Assembly (NCBI GenBank): GCA_045579305.1
Contig: JAZNLY010000039.1
Span: 1 to 40,736 of the forward strand
DNA from: Fimenecus sp045579305
GTDB taxonomy: Bacteria; Bacillota; Clostridia; Oscillospirales; Acutalibacteraceae
Length of the DNA stretch: 40,736 nt
Direction: 5' to 3'
Shown: positions 34,424 through 40,523 of the stretch, piece by piece
How the letters are laid out: the number at the start of each line of letters is the position of its first letter
Position numbering within the stretch: position 1 is the first letter of the stretch
The notes under the pieces: generated by a model
Seen by the model: only the letters and a program-made list of their open reading frames with translations
Told to the model about the DNA's origin: nothing
Database searches by the model: none
Translations under genes and position numbers: made by a program

Positions 34424-35287
34424 TCAGAACCCGCCACCTGTCTGAATAATATATTCAATCTCAGCATATGCCTGACCAATGGCAATTTTGTTTATCATCA
34501 GATTTCTTATATTAATCTTCGAATAGTGACTCCATGTACCTTTTTCGATTATACCCTTTTCATTGATTTTCACCTTTACTGTTGGCTTTGTATAGTGGAT
34601 TTTAATATCGGACCGGTCAAAATTAATGTCGAATGCAGGAAATTGCTCTGCAACAACCGAAACATTGCCAACCACACTGATTGCATGTCCCACTGTACCC
34701 TCGTGAGAATTACCATATATACCGTCGGTTTGTTCCAGCATGGTCATTTCAACTACTGTATATTTACCTTCTTTATATGCCTTTACAGTTTTGATATCCG
34801 AAGCATTCAGTTTATTATAACCGCCGGTAACGCCCTTGAAGGTTATCTCGTTATTACCGATTACAGTATTTACCACAGGTTCAATGATATTAAAAAATTC
34901 ACCCAGGATTCCGCTGTTTTTGACCTCAAGCTTGTGCAGAACCATTCTCTGTGACGACTGCACCACAGAATGTGATTTTTTTGCTGCTTTTTTGTAATAC
35001 TCAATCACTTCAACCTTTGTCCAGTCCGAAGGATTATCTGACATTACTTTTTTAGTGGTGGTGACCTCTTTGTTCTCAACTTCATTTTTAGTTTCAATCT
35101 CTCTGGTTTCGGTTTCTTCGGTTACAGATTCTGCCGTCACATCAAGGTCCACATCACCTGAATTTACTGCTCTGTCGGAGTTTTGTTCCGTTTCGGTTTC
35201 GGCCGAATTAACATTCATAGGCTTGTCACAGCCTACAAAAACAAACACAAGGGATATTGCAAGAAATACTGCGAAAATTTTTCTCAT
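34424..35287 (-). CDS. Lipoprotein, paralogue 3 of an unrecognised surface family
   Basis: A 287-residue lipoprotein: signal sequence MRKIFAVFLAISLVFVFVGC with a lipobox-like FVGC (Cys at residue 20), then a Thr/Glu-rich linker of about 70 residues, then the same 200-residue domain as the genes at 33337 and 27857. Shared landmarks are DWTKVEVIEYYKKAAKKSHS, HKLEVKNSGILGEF, GGYNKLNASDIKTVKAYKEG, LEQTDGIYG, GTVGHAISVVGN, KIHYTKPTVKVKINEKG and terminal TGGGF. Unlike its relatives it is anchored by lipid rather than by a helix. The start at 35287 follows AGGAGG by 7 bases; that ribosome site is inside a strong hairpin. There is no separate clear promoter, so it depends on read-through from the ceramidase-like gene. 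No strong terminator follows. Confidence 0.75.
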   Translation of the reverse strand: MRKIFAVFLAISLVFVFVGCDKPMNVNSAETETEQNSDRAVNSGDVDLDVTAESVTEETETREIETKNEVENKEVTTTKKVMSDNPSDWTKVEVIEYYKKAAKKSHSVVQSSQRMVLHKLEVKNSGILGEFFNIIEPVVNTVIGNNEITFKGVTGGYNKLNASDIKTVKAYKEGKYTVVEMTMLEQTDGIYGNSHEGTVGHAISVVGNVSVVAEQFPAFDINFDRSDIKIHYTKPTVKVKINEKGIIEKGTWSHYSKINIRNLMINKIAIGQAYAEIEYIIQTGGGF

Positions 35288-35294
35288 AAAAAAA

Positions 35295-35352
35295 CCTCCT
35301 GCAGATATTGTGTACAAACAAGTCGTTAAAATACACAGATATCTACAGGAGG
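35295..35352 (-). terminator. Long hairpin plus U7 that buries the ribosome site of paralogue 3
   Basis: On the minus strand the arm at 35352-35332, beginning CCTCCTGTAGATATC, pairs with the arm at 35314-35295, ending ATATCTGCAGGAGG. The stem is about 20 pairs with one G-U and one bulged base, and the loop is 17 bases. It starts 5 bases after the upstream stop codon and is followed by T7, then directly by ATG at 35287. The form is that of an intrinsic terminator, but its descending arm also contains AGGAGG, the ribosome site of the next gene. It could therefore act as an attenuator or a translation switch. Confidence 0.8.
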
Positions 35353-35357
35353 GAAAA

Positions 35358-36956
35358 TTATTTTACTTCGGAAATAAGCTCTTCAAAGCCTTCTGTAAAA
35401 GCTGCACCGGCAGTTCTGCTGAGAATATTCACTTCTTCATTTTCACCAATCAATGAGTGGTATTCGTTATCACGAAGAACATATCCGGCCTGGTCATTAC
35501 AAAGACCATAAACCATTACATTATCAATATTTGCTGTTTCAGTTAATGGAGCGTAATCCCATGTTTCACCCTTCCAGGCAGCTTCACCTGATTCAGGACC
35601 ACCGAAGATGAGCATTGGGTCAAATTCACCGGGGCACATAAAGATTCCCACTTCATTACCAAGTTCCATATAACCGATTTCAGTAATCATTACATTCTTG
35701 AATCCGTCTTTTACGATTACTGCACTGAGAATATCCTGACGTGCAGCAAGAGTTAAAATGCCATTATCAACATCAAGGAAAACCTCTTTATGTGCCACAT
35801 TAAGCACCGGGTCAAGCTTGATATCGTTATTGATTCTGATTACTTTATCAGCAAGTGCATTACCATAAGCTGTGAGATTTTCAACATCAGTTGCACCCTC
35901 AACCTCTGTAAGCTCTCTTTCCTGACGGATTGCAAGCTCTGCACCAAGTACGTACACAACATTTGCGCCAACTTTTTCGTTTATTGCCTTTTCAATATAA
36001 TATGGATAGTCAGCAGTCAGTTCATCAGGTCCTGCGCCCATACCTGTACAGTGCATTGAGCCCTGAAGAATCCATGTTTCCTTTGAGCCATCACGAGGCA
36101 CAAAGCGAAGTCTGTGAATATTACTGTCAAATGACCAAGGGTCACGAGCGTCTCTCATATATTCGGAAACATCTGTGTATCCATAATAAAGGTCGCCTTT
36201 TTTCATATCTGAAATTGCAGTTTTCATACATTCAGTTGTCTTTTCAAAAAGGTTATCCATAAACTGCTGATTTTTCATCACCTTGATATCATCAAGAAGA
36301 CCACCCAAAGCAGCATTTGTTGTGTTGATTAAAAGACCCTTTAAAAGCGGAATATTCATACCAAGCGTATCGATACAAGAGTGCTGATGAAGTACGGAAA
36401 CATTTACACTGATTATGTCAAGTCCCTTTGCTTTTGCATATTCCATAAGTCTTGCACGGATAACCTGAACATCACCACGGGACATACCGAAGCCATCAAT
36501 AACGGCGTGTACAACTGTACCGCTCACACCATCAGAAACTGCATATACGCGGACTCTCTGGTCATCATTAATTTTCTTTGGTACTCTTCCCTCGAAAACC
36601 TCAAGTGTTCCTGCAAGGAAATACTCACCATTCATAATGTCGAGTCCTTCAAGGAGTGATGCACCTGCAAAGCCAAGATACCAGTCAGAATCTGCTTTTA
36701 CTGAAGTGTCGAATTCGTCCTCACCCTTTAAGAACAAGTCGGAATCATAATCCTCTAACTTTTCCCAATCACCGTCATATCCGGGCCAGAAAAGATTAAG
36801 CACTGTAAGAATACGATGAATAAGCGTATCGAGTGACATATAGAACATGTTTTCAATATTTATTTCCTGTTTTGCTGCACTTACAGTTGTCGGTAAGCAG
36901 AAAACAGAAAACACCATTATTACTGAAAGGATGATTGCCAATATTTTTTTACTCAT
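35358..36956 (-). CDS. Secreted neutral-ceramidase-like hydrolase
   Basis: A 532-residue exported protein with a signal peptide ending near VSAAKQ (residues 26-30). The layout fits the N-terminal domain of neutral/alkaline non-lysosomal ceramidase: LGFAGAS opening, VRVYAVSDG, then DVQVIRARLMEYAKAKGLD, the zinc-ligand motif SVLHQHSCIDT (H190, H192; THTHSG in ceramidases), and later GSMHCTGMGAGPDELTADYPYY (H302), like the HPTxxG...SADYPG segment. YVLGAELAIRQERE occupies the position of the QGAxGDxNPR segment. Ceramidases split the amide of N-acyl sphingoid bases. Some usual residues differ (for example HQH instead of HTH), so activity and substrate are unproven. It is divergent from the ANL-C-ACP unit and upstream of the lipoprotein paralogue. 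Confidence 0.6.
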   Translation of the reverse strand: MSKKILAIILSVIMVFSVFCLPTTVSAAKQEINIENMFYMSLDTLIHRILTVLNLFWPGYDGDWEKLEDYDSDLFLKGEDEFDTSVKADSDWYLGFAGASLLEGLDIMNGEYFLAGTLEVFEGRVPKKINDDQRVRVYAVSDGVSGTVVHAVIDGFGMSRGDVQVIRARLMEYAKAKGLDIISVNVSVLHQHSCIDTLGMNIPLLKGLLINTTNAALGGLLDDIKVMKNQQFMDNLFEKTTECMKTAISDMKKGDLYYGYTDVSEYMRDARDPWSFDSNIHRLRFVPRDGSKETWILQGSMHCTGMGAGPDELTADYPYYIEKAINEKVGANVVYVLGAELAIRQERELTEVEGATDVENLTAYGNALADKVIRINNDIKLDPVLNVAHKEVFLDVDNGILTLAARQDILSAVIVKDGFKNVMITEIGYMELGNEVGIFMCPGEFDPMLIFGGPESGEAAWKGETWDYAPLTETANIDNVMVYGLCNDQAGYVLRDNEYHSLIGENEEVNILSRTAGAAFTEGFEELISEVK

Positions 36957-36987
36957 TAATTACCTCTCCTTTGCTTCTATAAATCAC

Positions 36988-37016
36988 ATTATACAATTAA
37001 AATTTACATAGTTCAA
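36988..37016 (-). promoter_or_regulatory. Sigma-A promoter of the ceramidase-like gene
   Basis: On the minus strand, TTGAAC (37016-37011), 17 bases and TATAAT (36993-36988), upstream of an AGGAGAGG-type ribosome site. Confidence 0.8.
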
Positions 37017-37071
37017 TACAAAATTATAAATGAGGACAAAAAGTTTGACATTCTCCTTAAAAACGCAAAAC

Positions 37072-37098
37072 TTTTACACTGTTTTTCAATGTGTAAAA
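37072..37098. promoter_or_regulatory. Inverted repeat TTTTACAC-N11-GTGTAAAA
   Basis: Perfect 8-base arms separated by 11 bases, lying between the divergent promoters at 36988-37016 and 37114-37142. The position and symmetry suit a repressor or activator site that could act on both directions. Confidence 0.5.
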
Positions 37099-37113
37099 CT
37101 TGTTTCAGATTCA

Positions 37114-37127
37114 TTGACAACTGTCAA
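37114..37127. promoter_or_regulatory. Operator-like palindrome 1, TTGACA-N2-TGTCAA
   Basis: A perfect 14-base palindrome whose left half is the -35 box of promoter P1. A closely similar site lies 34 bases downstream. The TTGAC-N4-GTCAA geometry resembles CRP/FNR/PrfA-type sites, but other dimeric regulators fit too. Confidence 0.6.
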
Positions 37128-37142
37128 ATATTATAGTAAAAT
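37114..37142 (+). promoter_or_regulatory. Promoter P1 of the ANL-C-ACP unit
   Basis: TTGACA (37114-37119), 17 bases and TAAAAT (37137-37142). A bound regulator on palindrome 1 would cover the -35 box. Confidence 0.7.
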
Positions 37143-37147
37143 CTGCA

Positions 37148-37161
37148 TTGACGTGTGTCAA
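37148..37161. promoter_or_regulatory. Operator-like palindrome 2, TTGACG-N2-TGTCAA
   Basis: It differs from palindrome 1 by one base in the left arm, with TTGAC-N4-GTCAA symmetry kept. Centre-to-centre distance is 34 bases. It overlaps the -35 box of P2. Confidence 0.6.
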
Positions 37162-37175
37162 ACCACGTGTATAAT
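37148..37175 (+). promoter_or_regulatory. Promoter P2 of the ANL-C-ACP unit
   Basis: TTGACG (37148-37153), a 16-base spacer and TATAAT (37170-37175). The expected transcript has a leader of about 60 bases before the ATG at 37241. Confidence 0.65.
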
Positions 37176-37240
37176 TATGTTATTTTTTATTACATCATTT
37201 TTAAGATATACAACAAAAACAAGGAGTTTTAATTGAGGAT

Positions 37241-38797
37241 ATGGGTAAATCACAGCTTTTAACTGTAAGAGATATTGTGAATTTTGCTGCTGAAAAATAT
37301 GGTGAAAAAGATTTCTGCAAATTTTTCCGTGAGGGTGAAATTGAAATCAAAAATTTCGTTGAGTTCCGTGAGGACTGTTATGCAGTAAGCAGATATATAA
37401 AGAACATTGAAAAAGAAAAGATGCACATCGCATTCATCGGTAAAACAAATTACGAATACATCGCTTGTCTTACAGGTATGATTTGCAGCGGTAATGTTGT
37501 TGTGCCATTTGACCCTAATATCTCTGTTGAAGAGGCTTGTCAGCTTTTTGACGACGCTGATATCCAGATGCTTTTCTGTGAGGAAGAATTTTTGAGCAAG
37601 GCTCAGGTAATTCAGGAAAAATACAAGGGAATCCGTCAGATTGTATCCCTTGGTGACTGGCATTGGTTTGACAATATTTTCAAGACATATTCTGCTGATT
37701 CTGAATACGCTTCTCTTTCAGATATTGAAATTGACCCTTATGAAACTGCATTGATTATTTATACATCAGGTACAACAGGTGAAAGAAAGGGTGTTATGCT
37801 CACAAACCATAACCTTGCTTCCAACTCCTGTTATGACACATATAAAGGTGGCGAAGGAGACGTTTTCCTTTCAGTTTTACCTATGCATCACGTTTTCTGT
37901 TATGCTTGTGACGTGCTTAAGGTCCTTTATGACGGATGTGCTATCTGTCTTAACGGTGCACTTCCGAATATCTACAGAAATTTTCTTATATTTGAACCTA
38001 CAAACACAAGAATTGTTCCCCTTCTCTGTAAGGCAATTCTCACAAAAATCAAGATTCAGGAAAGAAAACACCCTGAACTTTCCCCTCGTGAGGTCGCTGA
38101 CCTTGTTGTCGGTAAGCGTCTTACAAAATTTATTGCAGGTAGTGCCTTTTTGAGTGGTGCTTTGATTGATGAATTTGCAAAATACGGTATCACTGCCCGT
38201 CAGGGTTATGGTATGAGTGAATGTAGTCCTCGTATTACAACATCTGACTTCTCAGAAGATAACAAATATTCAAACGGTGTGCTTACAGGCGTTGACGAGG
38301 TAAGAGTTGTTGACGGTGAAATTCAGGTTAAGGGTCCTTCAGTTATGAAGGGGTACTATAAAAAACCTGAAAGAACTGCTGAAAGCTTCACTGAAGACGG
38401 ATATTTACATACAGGCGACCTGGGTTATATCGAAAATAACCACATCTACCTTGTTGGTAGAAAGAAAAATCTTATTATCCTTTCAAACGGTGAAAACATT
38501 TCTCCTGAAGAGCTTGAAAACAAGTTCGTTGACGACGGAATTATTAAAGAAATCGTTGTCCGTGGTGAAAAGGATAGTATTATTGCTGAAATATTCCCTG
38601 ACGAGACACTTGCTGCCACAATGGGAATTACAGATATTTCTGCTGAAATCAGTAAAATTGTTGACAGAGTAAATACAACGCTTAATACGGACAGACATAT
38701 TCATTCTTTCGTCATCAGGGAAATTCCTTTCCCAAGAACTTCAACAGGGAAAATCAAAAGAACACAATTTAATTTTAAAGGGGATGAAGCAAAATGA
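37241..38797 (+). CDS. ANL superfamily adenylation enzyme (acyl/amino acid-AMP ligase)
   Basis: A 518-residue AMP-binding ligase with all core motifs: YTSGTTGERKG (174-184), GYGMSE (322-327), HTGD (390-393), GRKKN (407-411) and PRTSTGK with catalytic K504. It activates a carboxylic acid as acyl-adenylate and, given the carrier-protein gene two genes on, probably loads it on that carrier. Fatty acid or amino acid cannot be decided by eye. The start is uncertain: AGGAG at 37222-37226 is 14 bases from the ATG at 37241, and GAGG at 37235-37238 is too close. No other in-frame ATG or GTG fits. It overlaps the condensation gene by 4 bases (ATGA), so the two are translationally coupled. Two promoters and paired palindromes lie upstream. 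Confidence 0.87.
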   Translation: MGKSQLLTVRDIVNFAAEKYGEKDFCKFFREGEIEIKNFVEFREDCYAVSRYIKNIEKEKMHIAFIGKTNYEYIACLTGMICSGNVVVPFDPNISVEEACQLFDDADIQMLFCEEEFLSKAQVIQEKYKGIRQIVSLGDWHWFDNIFKTYSADSEYASLSDIEIDPYETALIIYTSGTTGERKGVMLTNHNLASNSCYDTYKGGEGDVFLSVLPMHHVFCYACDVLKVLYDGCAICLNGALPNIYRNFLIFEPTNTRIVPLLCKAILTKIKIQERKHPELSPREVADLVVGKRLTKFIAGSAFLSGALIDEFAKYGITARQGYGMSECSPRITTSDFSEDNKYSNGVLTGVDEVRVVDGEIQVKGPSVMKGYYKKPERTAESFTEDGYLHTGDLGYIENNHIYLVGRKKNLIILSNGENISPEELENKFVDDGIIKEIVVRGEKDSIIAEIFPDETLAATMGITDISAEISKIVDRVNTTLNTDRHIHSFVIREIPFPRTSTGKIKRTQFNFKGDEAK

Positions 38798-40344
38798 TAG
38801 AAAAAAAATTGCGTAACGGTCAAATCGTTAAGGCATATCCTATCTCCAACTCACAAAAAATGATGTTCTTAATGTCACTCAAATACGGTTCAGGATATCC
38901 TGTTAACAACATCGGTTGCGGATATTACTGGCAGGGTGACTTACACATCGGTATTCTTAAGGAATCCGTTTATGAAGCAATCGAGCGTTGTGACACAATG
39001 CGACTTCGTTTCACAAAGGATAAAAAAGTAAGAATTAATCTTCATCAGTATGTTACTGAAAAGAGTGAGCTCAGGATTGAAGACTGGGATTACAGCCACT
39101 TAACAGTTGAAGAAGCTGAAGCAGAGCTTACAAAGATTTCAAGACAGAACATTCCGATGTATGAATGTGAAGTTCACAAGATTGCTGTTGTTAAGTTCAA
39201 GGATGGTTATAAAGGTCTTTTCATAAGATTCCACCACCTTGCTATGGATGCTTATTCAGTTAAGATGTTCCTGAATGACGTTATCGAAATCTACAAGAGC
39301 AAGACTCAGGGAACACCTTATCCAAAGCCAATGAGACCATATATCCCTGTTCTCGAGAAAGAGCTTGAATATATGGAATCAGAACAGTGTGAAATCGACA
39401 AACAGTATTGGTTTGATTCACTTGCAAAGGCAGACGAGCCAATCTTTACTGACTTTATGATTGACAATCGTCTTAAACATCAGCAGAAAGAAAATCCGGG
39501 ACAGCGATATGCCGACATTCACTCAGGTCTTCCTGATGCTGACATTTTCAATATGAGCATGAGCGCAGAAGACAGTGATAAGATTATGAAGCTTTGTGAA
39601 GACAGAAATCTTTCAATCTTTGCCGTGCTTTCAATGGGTGTACGTACCGGTCTTTCTTGCTTTAACGATAATCAGGAAGACGTTTCTTTCAAAATGATTA
39701 TCAACCGTCGTGGTACAATCGCTGAAAAGAAATCCGGTGGTCTTCGTATCAACTTCCTTCCTATGAGAAGTATCATAAAGCCAACTGAAACATTCTGTGA
39801 AGCTGTGCAGAAGATTTCTGATGTTCAGAACGAAATGTATCAGCACGCAAGTCTCAGCTTTATGGATACGCTTAAGGAAAGACACAAGTCCATGCCTGAA
39901 GATTCAAAATCCGACTCAACTTATGACAGCTTTGGTCTTTCATATCAGCCACTTATGAAGAGCATATATATTGACGAGGAAATGGAAAAGAGTGCAAAGA
40001 GCATTTGGTACAACAACGGCTCTACAATGATTCCTCTCTATGTTACTATCAGACATAGAAAACAGGATGGCGGACTTGACTTCTGTTTTGAATACAGAAA
40101 AGAGCCACCTGCAGAATATGACCTTCGTATTCTCTACACAAAAATTGCAAAAGCACTTGTTATTGGTGCTGAAAATCCTGACATTACAGTCGGTGAAATA
40201 TTAGATAAAATCGCACTTACAGACGAAGAAAGGAACGGTAAACCAGAATGCAAGAGTTCGAAAAGCTTGTTGGAATCCTTGAAAATTACGTGGAAGTTGA
40301 AGACATCACTCCCGAAAGCAATTTTAGGGCTGATCTTGAAATGA
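38794..40344 (+). CDS. Stand-alone NRPS-type condensation domain protein
   Basis: A 516-residue protein consisting of one condensation domain. The N-terminal YPISNSQKMMFLMSLKYG is a C1-like motif, CDTMRLRF corresponds to C2, and the catalytic motif is HHLAMDA (147-153): the HHxxxDG motif with Ala in place of the last Gly. C domains join a carrier-bound acyl group to an amine or alcohol. Being separate from the ANL ligase and the carrier protein, it forms a split one-module line. The last 32 residues are read through the start of the carrier gene in another frame, so the true functional domain may end near DEERNGK. Confidence 0.82.
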   Translation: MIEKKLRNGQIVKAYPISNSQKMMFLMSLKYGSGYPVNNIGCGYYWQGDLHIGILKESVYEAIERCDTMRLRFTKDKKVRINLHQYVTEKSELRIEDWDYSHLTVEEAEAELTKISRQNIPMYECEVHKIAVVKFKDGYKGLFIRFHHLAMDAYSVKMFLNDVIEIYKSKTQGTPYPKPMRPYIPVLEKELEYMESEQCEIDKQYWFDSLAKADEPIFTDFMIDNRLKHQQKENPGQRYADIHSGLPDADIFNMSMSAEDSDKIMKLCEDRNLSIFAVLSMGVRTGLSCFNDNQEDVSFKMIINRRGTIAEKKSGGLRINFLPMRSIIKPTETFCEAVQKISDVQNEMYQHASLSFMDTLKERHKSMPEDSKSDSTYDSFGLSYQPLMKSIYIDEEMEKSAKSIWYNNGSTMIPLYVTIRHRKQDGGLDFCFEYRKEPPAEYDLRILYTKIAKALVIGAENPDITVGEILDKIALTDEERNGKPECKSSKSLLESLKITWKLKTSLPKAILGLILK

Positions 40345-40478
40345 GTTCATTTGACACAATGTGTCTTATAACAGATGTTAAAACTGTTTTTGGTGTTGAC
40401 CTTAAAGCAACTGACTTTATTGATTACAAAACAGTTGGAGAAATGGCAAACTACATCGCATCTGTTAAAACAAAATAA
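40248..40478 (+). CDS. Discrete acyl/peptidyl carrier protein
   Basis: A 76-residue carrier protein of the PP-binding family. The fit is NFRADLEMSSFDTMCLI, where S34 aligns with the phosphopantetheine Ser of DSL, preceded by Ser instead of Asp and followed by Phe instead of Leu. Helices before (EFEKLVGILENYV) and after (VKTVFGVDLKATDFIDYKTVGEMANYIAS) have normal length and spacing. It starts 97 bases inside the condensation gene in the -1 frame, with AAAGGA 13 bases before the ATG; a stop in its frame at 40239 shows it is not a continuous fusion. It ends the unit just before a terminator and probably carries the acyl intermediate between the ANL ligase and the condensation enzyme. Confidence 0.8.
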   Translation: MQEFEKLVGILENYVEVEDITPESNFRADLEMSSFDTMCLITDVKTVFGVDLKATDFIDYKTVGEMANYIASVKTK

Positions 40479-40488
40479 GTAAAAAAAT

Positions 40489-40510
40489 GCACCCTGACGG
40501 GTGCTTTTTT
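40489..40510 (+). terminator. Terminator of the ANL-C-ACP unit
   Basis: Stem GCACCC/GGGTGC with loop TGAC followed by T6. An A-run on the other side lets it also serve the leftward gene ending at 40524. Confidence 0.9.
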
Positions 40511-40523
40511 ATGCCGTATATGA

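Noticed and set aside
34526..34954. 142-codon rightward frame opposite the lipoprotein gene
   Set aside because: The opposite strand matches two paralogues closely over this stretch, so this frame is antisense noise.
27857..35317. CRISPR, phage or transposon content in the accessory region
   Set aside because: No direct-repeat array, integrase, transposase or long terminal inverted repeat was found; the repeated domain is coded by ordinary paralogous genes.
40239..40248. Frameshifted fusion of the condensation and carrier domains
   Set aside because: A stop codon at 40239 in the carrier frame directly before its ATG, plus a possible ribosome site, favours two separate proteins; no slippery site was seen.
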